This document shows positions 8,567-15,149 of a DNA stretch of 64,000 nucleotides, in pieces. A program made the translations under genes and the position numbers. The stretch lies in contig JAZDFQ010000073.1 of NCBI GenBank assembly GCA_043807765.1, positions 62,001 through 126,000 on the forward strand. Reading direction: 5' to 3'. Every line of letters begins with the position of its first letter. The first letter of the stretch is position 1. A model generated the notes under the pieces. That model made no database searches. It saw only the letters and a program-made list of their open reading frames with translations, and was not told the origin of the DNA. This stretch comes from Stygiobacter sp043807765 (GTDB taxonomy: Bacteria > Bacteroidota > Ignavibacteria > Ignavibacteriales > Melioribacteraceae).

Positions 8567-8577
8567 AATTTATGCAC

Positions 8578-8820
8578 TTAACGACTTTGAACTGAGTCAC
8601 CCGAGAGTGTATGCAACTTGAGAAAAACAATAAGTGTTAAAAAAGTTGAGATCACAAAACCGGTAAGTATAAGCATGCAAACTCCGACAATTTTCCACTC
8701 AATTGTTGAGTTTGGCTCATTAGCAATATCGCAAAGAGCCAGATATTGAACGATGAGAGCTAATATAGATAATGTTCCGAGGATAAGAGTTATTGTAACA
8801 AGTCTCTCTAGCCGCTTCAT
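8578..8820 (-). CDS. Two-TM small membrane protein, unknown function
   Basis: An 80-residue protein with two transmembrane helices (about residues 7-29 and 45-68), a short basic N-terminus (MKRLERLV) and a polar C-terminal tail. The linker between the helices carries NEPNSTIEW. The start is well supported by AAAAGGAGAATC just upstream. I do not recognise a family. It belongs to the cassette-like run of small minus-strand genes; the spacer on its 5' side contains terminal inverted repeats AGTCCG/CGGACT about 100 bases apart. Confidence 0.6.
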   Translation of the reverse strand: MKRLERLVTITLILGTLSILALIVQYLALCDIANEPNSTIEWKIVGVCMLILTGFVISTFLTLIVFLKLHTLSGDSVQSR

Positions 8821-8840
8821 AATGATTCTCCTTTTCTAGA

Positions 8841-8940
8841 AGTCCGACTAACGATTTTATTTTTTGCCGAAGGTCATTTTCTTTTAGGAATATTTTACTT
8901 TGTAACCTCTCCATATTATTTACGGAAGCGCCGCGCCGGA
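8841..8940 (-). repeat. Spacer with terminal inverted repeat (attC-like)
   Basis: Arms AGTCCG and CGGACT bound a spacer of roughly 100 bases between two small genes. On the coding strand the gene-proximal end reads CGTTAGTCGG, close to the integron core GTTRRRY apart from one base, and the distal end is GC-rich (GTCCGGCGCGGCGC). Length and placement fit an attC site, but the inner pairing is poor by eye. Confidence 0.3.
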
Positions 8941-8957
8941 CTACTGTTTCATTCCAT

Positions 8958-9398
8958 TTATTTCAAACGGGTTGAATGAATCAATCGTATTTTCCAGCCA
9001 TTCTTATAAGTAGATATTGCACTTTCTCTTGATTTAATTATTATATCTTTATTCTCGGTTATTATTTTTGCCCTTTTTGTATAAACAAACCATCCGGTCA
9101 TTTCTTCTTTTTTTACTAGAATATTTTCTATTGAATATTCCACCTTTATTTTCCCGGAGTCGGGTCTTAAAAAACCAATATGATCTTCTAAAGAATAAAT
9201 TCCGCTTTCTTCAACTAATTGAAAATCTTTGGCACAGATTCCTTTTAATTTCTCAAAATCAAACTTAGAAATGCTGTTATAATATTCAGTAATAATATTG
9301 TCACCGGGGGTTATTTCACTTGAAGAATTAGATTGCCCAACCGTTACACTCACAATTATTAAGAATATTGAAGTAAAATATAAATTGTACTTATTCAA
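8958..9398 (-). CDS. Exported NTF2-like (SnoaL/DUF4440-type) protein
   Basis: A 146-residue protein with an N-terminal signal peptide (MNKYNLYFTSIFLIIVSVTVG, cleavage expected near QSN) and a cone-shaped NTF2-like domain: ITEYYNSISKFDFEKL starts the first helix, and the C-terminal strands include RESAISTYKNGWKIRLIHS, the W-K-I/H-S ending usual in DUF4440-like proteins. The fold is used by enzymes and by ligand-binding proteins, and no catalytic residues can be assigned. It is exported, presumably periplasmic. The start follows GGAGAGTAATTTG. Part of the cassette-like run. Confidence 0.7.
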   Translation of the reverse strand: MNKYNLYFTSIFLIIVSVTVGQSNSSSEITPGDNIITEYYNSISKFDFEKLKGICAKDFQLVEESGIYSLEDHIGFLRPDSGKIKVEYSIENILVKKEEMTGWFVYTKRAKIITENKDIIIKSRESAISTYKNGWKIRLIHSTRLK

Positions 9399-9435
9399 AT
9401 TACTCTCCTAAAATTGATATTTATCGGTGTATCAT

Positions 9436-9540
9436 CTGCACAACTTGCCACCCGTTCTATGCGGGTAAAGCAATGCTGCTTTGAAGCTGTCCCTTGCTAT
9501 TAACGGGATCAGAGTTCATGTAGAGACACTTGTTATCAGC
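9436..9540 (-). repeat. attC-like spacer between GNAT and NTF2-like genes
   Basis: On the coding strand the spacer runs from GCTGATAAC (complement at 9532-9540) to GTTGTGCAG (complement at 9436-9444), 105 bases, resembling inverse and direct integron core sites. It contains a nested hairpin ACCCG-N7-CGGGT. The same pair of ends occurs as GCTTATAAC and GTTATGGGC in the spacer at 10937-11016. Structure judged by eye only. Confidence 0.3.
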
Positions 9541-9546
9541 AAGCAT

Positions 9547-9990
9547 TTATAATTTTTTCTTCAGATAAACCATATCAATAAGTTGTATTCCTTCTTCAAA
9601 CATCGGGTGGTCATAATTATCGGTAAAAAAGTTTTTGATACTATGAGACTTTTCAAATCCACAGCTTTCATAAAAAGATAATATTTTCGGAGTTTCACCC
9701 GTCCCCACAAGCATTGTTTTATAGGTGTTTTTGTAATAACCGGAGATATACTTTATCAGAGCCTTAGCATATCCCTTACCTTGATATTTTTTATATGTAG
9801 CTATGTTTTTCAATTCGCACGTTTCTTTGTCTATCTCTGCAACAACACAAACAGTCTTCAAGTCATCATCGTATAGTGCAAACATATCGCCCCTTTCCAG
9901 ATATCTGTCAATCATATCCTCTTGCTCATCTGCCAACAGCAGTAAATCAATGTATTGCTTCTTGTTATTTGTAATTTTTTCTATTCTCAT
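9547..9990 (-). CDS. GNAT family N-acetyltransferase
   Basis: A 147-residue acetyl-CoA-dependent acetyltransferase. Motif A of the GNAT fold is clear (ATYKKYQGKGYAKALIKYI near residues 77-95), followed by motif B with FYESCGFEKS near 118. Members of this size modify small molecules, antibiotics or protein N-termini; the substrate cannot be inferred. The gene starts four bases after a 27-residue signal-peptide-like ORF on the same strand. It is part of the same-strand run of small genes, where GNATs are very common integron cargo. Confidence 0.85.
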   Translation of the reverse strand: MRIEKITNNKKQYIDLLLLADEQEDMIDRYLERGDMFALYDDDLKTVCVVAEIDKETCELKNIATYKKYQGKGYAKALIKYISGYYKNTYKTMLVGTGETPKILSFYESCGFEKSHSIKNFFTDNYDHPMFEEGIQLIDMVYLKKKL

Positions 9991-9993
9991 TTT

Positions 9994-10077
9994 TCAATAA
10001 TTCTCGTTAATAAAAACATTCTGAGCAAAAGAAAGACTGCTAAATAAGAAGAGAAAAGAGAATAAATATTTTTTCAT
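9994..10077 (-). pseudogene. 27-residue signal-peptide stub (gene remnant)
   Basis: A short ORF encodes MKKYLFSFLFLFSSLSFAQ and then NVFINENY before a TGA stop. This is a textbook signal peptide with a cleavage site (SFA-Q) but almost no mature protein. It is most simply the 5' remnant of an exported-protein gene whose remainder has been lost, although a tiny secreted peptide cannot be excluded. It ends three bases before the GNAT start codon and lies just downstream of a strong cruciform sequence (10089-10146). Confidence 0.55.
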
Positions 10078-10088
10078 TGAGGAATTAT

Positions 10089-10146
10089 CTCCGGATTTTG
10101 TACTGCAACTTAAGAAATGTTCTTAATTATTCTTGCAGTGCCGGAG
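10089..10146. repeat. 58-base nested inverted repeat (cruciform or attC-like)
   Basis: Three nested perfect pairings are visible: CTCCGG/CCGGAG (6 bp), ACTGCAA/TTGCAGT (7 bp) and TTAAGAA/TTCTTAA (7 bp) around a three-base loop. The unpaired bases are unequal on the two sides (7 and 1, then 1 and 6). Unequal extrahelical bases are typical of folded attC sites. No T-run follows, so a classical terminator is unlikely. It lies 9 bases beyond the cupin stop codon. Confidence 0.6.
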
Positions 10147-10155
10147 TCCTTTCAG

Positions 10156-10521
10156 CTATATCCAGTCTAAATTTTCTTTTGTAAACTCGTTTGTTACATC
10201 TCCCGTGTTAAGAACATCTTCACGTTCCAGAAGAATGATCTCGCTTACATCTTCCGAAAAAGGCTTATGTTCTTTTCCTTTCGGCACAACAAACATTTCT
10301 CCATTATTTAATTCTACAAATCCATCTCTGAAATCAATTCTCATTTTACCTTTATGCACTATAAATATTTCATCGCATTCCATATGAGAGTGCCAGCTGA
10401 AATGCCCTTTTATCTTTACCACTTTTACAAGATAGTTATCTAATCTTGCTACACACTTAGGAGACCAGCATTCATCGAAGAGTGCAAACTTTTCATCAAA
10501 ATTAATTCCCGTAAGAATCAT
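10156..10521 (-). CDS. Cupin-domain protein
   Basis: A 121-residue single-domain cupin. Motif 1 carries the metal ligands in GHFSWHSHMECDEIF (two His, one Glu) and motif 2 reads GEMFVVPKGKEHKPFS with the last His. The protein is cytosolic and probably binds a divalent metal. Small stand-alone cupins of this kind include sugar isomerases and dioxygenase-like proteins, but no specific activity can be assigned. The start is preceded by GAAAGGGAAAT. Only 41 bases separate it from the ABM-domain gene upstream, so the two may have moved as one cassette. Confidence 0.85.
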   Translation of the reverse strand: MILTGINFDEKFALFDECWSPKCVARLDNYLVKVVKIKGHFSWHSHMECDEIFIVHKGKMRIDFRDGFVELNNGEMFVVPKGKEHKPFSEDVSEIILLEREDVLNTGDVTNEFTKENLDWI

Positions 10522-10562
10522 ATTTCCCTTTCATTCTCATTAGGTTAGTCTCAACGGCTGGG

Positions 10563-10892
10563 TTAATCATTTTTAATAAAATAGTAATCTCTTTCTACTT
10601 TACAAATTCTAGTCTTAAACTCCGAATACCAAATATCTTTTCCTTTCTGTTGAGCTAAAATGTGTTCATTATTAGCTTTCCATAGTTGAATGGATTCTAA
10701 ATCGCGCCAATATGATACTGTAATACCAACACTCTCCCTTGCCGATTCAACACCTAAAAATCCGGGTTGCTTTGCAGCAAGTTCAATCATCTCCATTGCC
10801 ATTTGAGAATATCCATTATCGTCGTTAGTTCTATGTGATGTGAATATTACAGCATAGTATGGTGGAACTGGAGTGTTAGCAATTTCAGACAT
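10563..10892 (-). CDS. ABM-fold (antibiotic biosynthesis monooxygenase-like) protein
   Basis: A 109-residue dimeric alpha/beta-barrel protein of the ABM family: YYAVIFTSHRTNDD starts the first strand, AAKQPGFLGVES and GITVSYWRDLESIQLWKAN are the family hallmarks, and KGKDIWYSEFKTRICKVERDY ends it. An open frame continues upstream to 10988, but that part runs through an attC-like repeat. The ATG at 10892 has AAAGGGAAATAAAT before it and is chosen. Family members are heme-degrading enzymes, quinone monooxygenases or stress proteins of unknown role; which applies here is not known. Confidence 0.82.
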   Translation of the reverse strand: MSEIANTPVPPYYAVIFTSHRTNDDNGYSQMAMEMIELAAKQPGFLGVESARESVGITVSYWRDLESIQLWKANNEHILAQQKGKDIWYSEFKTRICKVERDYYFIKND

Positions 10893-10925
10893 ATTTATTT
10901 CCCTTTCAAAATATCTAACGACGTT

Positions 10926-11016
10926 TTTAGCCCGCCGCCCATAACAGCAATGACGATATAGAAAACTATTGCCGATAATACTTAACATAAATATTTATTA
11001 GAACAATGTTATAAGC
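10926..11016 (-). repeat. attC-like element upstream of the ABM gene
   Basis: On the coding strand the spacer contains GCTTATAAC, then about 60 bases, then CATTGCTGTTATGGGCGGC and a trailing CGTCGTTAGAT; GTTAGAT fits the integron core GTTRRRY. The block at 10926-10945 matches 8133-8152 at 18 of 20 positions. This is the best cassette-boundary candidate in the run. No integrase gene is visible. Confidence 0.4.
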
Positions 11017-11089
11017 AATGCTACTATTTTCATCAAATCCAAAAACTTAACAAGGTCGCAATGAAAACGCGGACGGGTGGAAAAGCTAA

Positions 11090-11806
11090 TTAGGCCATTT
11101 CAAGATTATTAATAATTTCATTAAGTAATATTTCAAGACTCGATTTATATGGTTCAATTTGATTTTTTGTCGGTAAATGTTCGGACTTATGTATCATCAT
11201 ATGTGTATGAAGATCCGCGATTGGCCGAGCCTCATCTTCTAATCTACTTAATATTGCTTTTATACTTTTAGGAGATTGAGCTACAATTTGAGAAAATGCC
11301 GATAAACCAAATATTGGAGGAATGTGATTCATTATAGCTCTTAATATTAAAATTGATGACAGATAATTCCCAAACTTATACGATTCGTTCAACTCTTCTA
11401 TAAATCTAACTAGTTTACTTAAATCAAAATTCGGGTTCTTGATATTTTTCAACTTCAGCAGTATATCTTCATCCACAAAAGAATTATTACTCCGTATTCT
11501 TTCATAATAATTTTCATCATCCTTGATTTCATTCAAATAATCTATAATTGGTATCAATTTTGACCGAAGAATGTGAGCTTCAGATATTGTTGAAGTGTCG
11601 ATATTTCCATCAATACCTTTTAACATTTCTTCAATTTGTGGATCACTTACTCTTGCTAATAAGCTTATAAATCTTACTGCTATATCTCGAAATGAAGAAG
11701 CAAATGCCCATTGCTTTTCTGGATCATCACTTGGACTACAATTCCCAAGCGGTGTTTCTAAAATATCTTTGGACAGTTCAATTGCTTTTTCAATTGTCTT
11801 AATCAT
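11090..11806 (-). CDS. Conserved hypothetical protein, all-helical
   Basis: A 238-residue soluble protein predicted to be largely alpha-helical. The C-terminal half looks like the conserved part: ELNESYKFGNYLSSILILRA, MNHIPPIFG, ARPIADLHTHM and LLNEIINNLE. I have a general impression of this motif set from unannotated proteins often found in accessory regions near restriction or phage-defence genes, but no function is known to me. It is the 5'-most gene of the cassette-like run. No membrane segments or signal peptide. Confidence 0.6.
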   Translation of the reverse strand: MIKTIEKAIELSKDILETPLGNCSPSDDPEKQWAFASSFRDIAVRFISLLARVSDPQIEEMLKGIDGNIDTSTISEAHILRSKLIPIIDYLNEIKDDENYYERIRSNNSFVDEDILLKLKNIKNPNFDLSKLVRFIEELNESYKFGNYLSSILILRAIMNHIPPIFGLSAFSQIVAQSPKSIKAILSRLEDEARPIADLHTHMMIHKSEHLPTKNQIEPYKSSLEILLNEIINNLEMA

Positions 11807-11873
11807 TATGTACTCAATTCGCTTAACTATAATTTATACTGTACCGATTTGTTAGTTAAAGAACATAAATATG

Positions 11874-11888
11874 TCCCGCCAGGCGGGA
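11874..11888. repeat. Short GC-rich palindrome
   Basis: TCCCGCCAGGCGGGA has perfect seven-base arms around one central base, in an AT-rich gap between purE and the small-gene run. There is no adjacent T-run, so it is not an obvious terminator; it may be a REP-like repeat or a regulator site. Confidence 0.5.
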
Positions 11889-12004
11889 TAAACTTCGGTG
11901 TTGCATTTCTATCATCTTGCCGCAAAGTCTAAATTGATATTCAAGATATTTTATTTGCTGTTACTTCGTAAATCCAAAATCGTAATTCGTAATTTTTATT
12001 GGTT

Positions 12005-12499
12005 TTATTTCTTCGAAATCACTTTGTCCTTAGTAAGAACTTCCTTTTCCATTTGCTTTCTGTAGGCGGCAATCTTTTTAGCCAGCCCTTTATCTTGCAG
12101 CGCAAGAATTTGAACGGCTAACAAACCGGCATTTTTAGCGCCGTCTATTGCAACAGTAGCAACAGGAATGCCTCCAGGCATTTGAACGATGGATAAGAGT
12201 GAATCAATTCCTTTAAGAGTTTTTGTCTGCACCGGAACGCCAATAACCGGAAGCGTAGAAAATGCGGCTGTCATTCCGGGCAAATGAGCAGAACCGCCCG
12301 CACCGGCAATAATTACTTTTATTCCTCTGCTAGCAGCGCTCTCCGCATATTCTTTCATTCGTGCCGGAGTGCGGTGAGCAGATACAATCTTAACCTCGTA
12401 AGAAACGCCGAACTCTTTGCAAACCTCAACAGCTTTTTCCATAACCGGAAAATCGGAATCGCTTCCCATAATTATTCCTACCAAAGGTTTTACTGCCAT
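12005..12499 (-). CDS. purE: N5-carboxyaminoimidazole ribonucleotide mutase PurE
   Basis: Class I PurE, converting N5-CAIR to CAIR in purine synthesis. Signature elements: GIIMGSDSDFPVM with the active-site Ser/Asp near residues 12-17, VSAHRTPARM with the catalytic His, and AGAGGSAHLPGM. 164 residues, normal length. It follows purK with only nine bases between them, so the two form the usual purK-purE pair that together replaces the vertebrate-type CO2-dependent enzyme. A short Lys-rich tail (KEVLTKDKVISKK) extends the C-terminus. Confidence 0.97.
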   Translation of the reverse strand: MAVKPLVGIIMGSDSDFPVMEKAVEVCKEFGVSYEVKIVSAHRTPARMKEYAESAASRGIKVIIAGAGGSAHLPGMTAAFSTLPVIGVPVQTKTLKGIDSLLSIVQMPGGIPVATVAIDGAKNAGLLAVQILALQDKGLAKKIAAYRKQMEKEVLTKDKVISKK

Positions 12500-12508
12500 C
12501 TCACACTC

Positions 12509-13645
12509 CTAATAAATAATTGATTCTTCTATTTTCTTTGCAGTCTTAACTAACTCCTCAACAGAATCACCAAGCAAAGTTATGTGTCCCATCTTTCTTC
12601 CCTTTCGCGTTTCCTCTTTACCGTAAAGATGAACATGAAGATCGGGATTGCTCAAAGCTTTGCTATAATTCTTCGGCTCTGCCAAACCGTTTGTCTTGCC
12701 AAGAAGATTAACCATAACTGCCGCCGGCTTCACAAGTTCTGTTGAACCGAGAGGAAGATTCATTACCGCACGGATATGATTTTCAAATTGTGAAGTTACA
12801 GTTGCTTCAATTGTATAGTGCCCGCTGTTATGTGGACGCGGAGCCATTTCGTTTACTAAAATCTTTCCGCTACTCGTAAGAAACAACTCTATACCGAAGA
12901 TTCCAATTCCATTTACAGCTTTAACACACTGCACAGCTATCTCTTTCACTTTTTCATTAATAGAATCATCAACATCAGTCGGAGCTATAACAGTATGACA
13001 GATATGATTCTTCTGTATTGTTTCAACAACAGGATAGCAGACAATCTCTTTCTTAGTTCTTGCAACCATTACAGCAAGTTCTTTATCGAATGAAACAAAT
13101 TCTTCCGCAAGCAGCTGAGGATGGCGTGTTTGCAGTTTCTCAATTGCTGCTAGATAATCTTGTTCGTTTTTAATTAATGCGTTGCCGTAACCGTCGTAGC
13201 CAAGCTTTCTGGATTTAAGAACGAACTTCTCTCCCACCACATCGGCGCAAACTTTGTAAGTATGTTTATTTGTTACCTCGAAGAATTTTGGAACCGGAAT
13301 TCCCTTCTTGAACAAAGTTTTCTTCTGAATGAATTTGTCTTGAATGAGAGAAATAGTTTTGGAAGATGGAATAACTTTCTTCCCCAGTTTCTCCAAGTAT
13401 TCCAGATGATGGTAATCTACAAATTCATTTTCGAGCGTTACAATATCACAATGCTTCGCGAACTGTTTCATCAGCTTGTGATCATCAACCCAGCCTACAA
13501 ATTCGTTGTGTGTTAACTGTCCTGCCGGAGAGTTTTTACTTTTCTCAAGAATGGCAATATCGAAACCAAGTTTATATGCTTGATAAGCAGACATGCGAGC
13601 CAGCTGACCGCCGCCAAGTATTCCTATACATTTTCGTTTGTTCAT
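12509..13645 (-). CDS. purK: N5-carboxyaminoimidazole ribonucleotide synthase PurK
   Basis: ATP-grasp enzyme making N5-CAIR from AIR, bicarbonate and ATP. The N-terminal preATP-grasp fold has GILGGGQLARM, the ATP-grasp region has KSRKLGYDGYGN, and the C-terminal part has the diagnostic EMAPRPHNSGHYTIEA. The frame is open to 13696, but the ATG at 13645 gives the expected N-terminus (MNKRKCIGILGGGQ), so it is preferred, 378 residues. Cotranscribed with purE just downstream. Confidence 0.96.
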   Translation of the reverse strand: MNKRKCIGILGGGQLARMSAYQAYKLGFDIAILEKSKNSPAGQLTHNEFVGWVDDHKLMKQFAKHCDIVTLENEFVDYHHLEYLEKLGKKVIPSSKTISLIQDKFIQKKTLFKKGIPVPKFFEVTNKHTYKVCADVVGEKFVLKSRKLGYDGYGNALIKNEQDYLAAIEKLQTRHPQLLAEEFVSFDKELAVMVARTKKEIVCYPVVETIQKNHICHTVIAPTDVDDSINEKVKEIAVQCVKAVNGIGIFGIELFLTSSGKILVNEMAPRPHNSGHYTIEATVTSQFENHIRAVMNLPLGSTELVKPAAVMVNLLGKTNGLAEPKNYSKALSNPDLHVHLYGKEETRKGRKMGHITLLGDSVEELVKTAKKIEESIIY

Positions 13646-13807
13646 AGAAGTGATTTTTGTTTGTATTAAAATAAATTGCGAGAAGTTAAAAACCAATTCT
13701 ATGAATTTTACATATATGCGATTAGCTAAGTATTAATCAACGGGCTATTAAGTCTTGATAAGCTATTTCTTTGATGTTATATTTCATTCAAATATTCAGA
13801 TGAAATA

Positions 13808-14065
13808 ATGAGCAGACATGAAAAAGCCTTAAATCAAGTTCTTAGAGGCACTTCTGATAATAACATTTTGTTTGAAGATTTGGTGTCTTTGCTTAACTAC
13901 TTGGGTTTTGAGCAGCGAATTAAAGGAAGTCATCACATTTTTTGGAAAGATGATATTGCTGAAATTTTGAATCTGCAATCAATTGGTTCAAAAGCAAAGG
14001 CATATCAAGTTAAGCAAGTTAGAAATGTTATACTGAGTTATAAATTAGGAGTCGGCAATGAATAA
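13808..14065 (+). CDS. hicA: HicA-type mRNA interferase toxin
   Basis: An 85-residue HicA/YcfA-like protein. The dsRBD-like fold is indicated by LLNYLGFEQRIKGSHHIFWKD, with the catalytic His in GSHH, and by LNLQSIGSKAKAYQVKQVRN. HicA toxins cleave mRNA when not bound by HicB. The N-terminus is somewhat longer than in minimal HicA (about 60 residues). It overlaps the next gene (hicB-like antitoxin) by eight bases, toxin first, the usual order for this family. Confidence 0.85.
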   Translation: MSRHEKALNQVLRGTSDNNILFEDLVSLLNYLGFEQRIKGSHHIFWKDDIAEILNLQSIGSKAKAYQVKQVRNVILSYKLGVGNE

Positions 14066-14267
14066 ATACGAAGTAATTATTTTCTGGAGTGAGGAAGATC
14101 TCTGTTATGTTGCTGAAATACCGGAACTGCCCGGCTGCTCTTCCGACGGATCGACCTACATGGAAGCCTTAAAGAATATTGAAATAATTGCTCAAGAGTG
14201 GATTGAAACTGCGAGAAACTTAGGGCGAGAAATCCCCAACCCAAAAGGAAGATTACGATTCGCATAG
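14058..14267 (+). CDS. hicB: HicB-type antitoxin
   Basis: A 69-residue HicB N-terminal-domain protein: YEVIIFWSEEDLCYVAEIPE, LPGCSSDGSTYMEALKNIE and a closing helix EWIETARNLGREIP are the family hallmarks of the partly degraded RNase H fold. There is no C-terminal helix-turn-helix or ribbon-helix-helix, so by itself it probably cannot autoregulate the operon. It overlaps the toxin gene, which fits tight translational coupling and 1:1 complex formation. Confidence 0.87.
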   Translation: MNKYEVIIFWSEEDLCYVAEIPELPGCSSDGSTYMEALKNIEIIAQEWIETARNLGREIPNPKGRLRFA

Positions 14268-14308
14268 ATATTGTTAGCTTTTCCTCACCAATTAATCCAA
14301 CCCTACAT

Positions 14309-14341
14309 AAAAAAAGCGGAGCCGGTAAAACCAACTCCGCT
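14309..14341 (-). terminator. Rho-independent terminator of the GIN-domain lipoprotein gene
   Basis: On the minus strand AGCGGAG and CTCCGCT form a 7-bp stem, extended inward by GG/CC, followed at once by a run of seven T. It lies about 20 bases after the stop of the lipoprotein gene and also faces the end of hicB. Confidence 0.85.
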
Positions 14342-14362
14342 TCTCAAGGATGTAACACAAAA

Positions 14363-15010
14363 TTATTTTCTGGAAATTGAGCCCACACCGGAAACGTTTG
14401 TTCTGGTCTTTTCCGGATTGCCGTAATAATCAATTGATCCGACACCGGATACTGAAGCATCCAAAGATTCTTTTGCGTAAACATCGGCACTAGCGGCACC
14501 GCTTACACTTATAACAACATCTTTAGCTTTCAATTCTCTCGCATCTATATTGCCCGCACCGGATAACTCAGCTCTAAATCTATCTGCAATTCCCTTCAAA
14601 TCAATATTACCGGCACCGCTTAAATCTGCACTAAATTCTTTTTCATTTATTCCAACAACTTCAACATCGTTTGCACCGGAAATTTCAATAGACCTTAAAC
14701 TAGGTGTTGTAATTCTTAATTCAATATCTTTTTTGGGATTTAGGTTTTTCTTAGTATCGATATAAAGCGTACCGCCTTTAACCGAAGTTTTGATATACTG
14801 AAGAAGATTTTCCTCAGCGTTAATCTGCAACGAAGGGGCTTTACCTACATAAACTTTTATTGTGAAAGCGCCGCCGGCATCTATTCTGGAGAATTCCTCA
14901 ATATTACGGTTCTGATCTTTCAATCGGCCGTTACCCCGAACACCCCAAACTGTGCAAGCGCTAAAAGAAACAACTGCTAATAGCGCAGATAAGATTATTC
15001 TAGTTTTCAT
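14363..15010 (-). CDS. GIN-domain (DUF2807) lipoprotein
   Basis: A 215-residue lipoprotein with a signal peptide ending in the lipobox VSFSAC (Cys19), followed by a right-handed beta-helix of the DUF2807 head-GIN type. The repeats are visible: ISGANDVEVVGI, LSGAGNIDLKGI, LSGAGNIDARELK, VSGAASADVYAKE, VSGVGSIDYYG and VSGVGSISRK. Proteins of this family are anchored to the outer or inner membrane of Bacteroidota-like bacteria and are of uncertain function, sometimes linked to adhesion. It is monocistronic, with its own terminator downstream. Confidence 0.9.
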   Translation of the reverse strand: MKTRIILSALLAVVSFSACTVWGVRGNGRLKDQNRNIEEFSRIDAGGAFTIKVYVGKAPSLQINAEENLLQYIKTSVKGGTLYIDTKKNLNPKKDIELRITTPSLRSIEISGANDVEVVGINEKEFSADLSGAGNIDLKGIADRFRAELSGAGNIDARELKAKDVVISVSGAASADVYAKESLDASVSGVGSIDYYGNPEKTRTNVSGVGSISRK

Positions 15011-15149
15011 TGTTTTTCTCCATCATTTGCTATTTTAGACGAATATAGGAGAGAAAAGTTCGTTATAAGTTAGCGTTAATAGTTTAGTTAATGAGCTTAA
15101 CTTCTTATATTAAAACCCGAAAATAAAACATGAATAAATCCCATAATAA

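Larger units (their letters stand above)
8046..8577. other. Long non-coding spacer with repeat remnants
   Basis: About 530 bases with no convincing gene. On the minus strand a 35-codon ORF (8566-8459) follows the 80-residue gene by 11 bases. The rest holds a degenerate copy of a dispersed element with the phrase GACGAACTCAGCATGAC at about 8248-8264, resembling intergenic repeats of the form TTCGACAAACTCAGCATGAC often seen in Bacteroidota-like genomes. The attC-like hairpin at 8127-8177 is listed separately. The spacer is AT-rich outside these elements. Confidence 0.5.

Noticed and set aside
9460..9480. Hairpin ACCCG-N7-CGGGT as a terminator
   Set aside because: No T-run on either side; better explained as part of the structured spacer.
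10893..10988. Upstream extension of the ABM-domain protein by 32 residues
   Set aside because: The extension runs through the attC-like repeat and has no family similarity; the ATG at 10892 has a proper ribosome-binding site.
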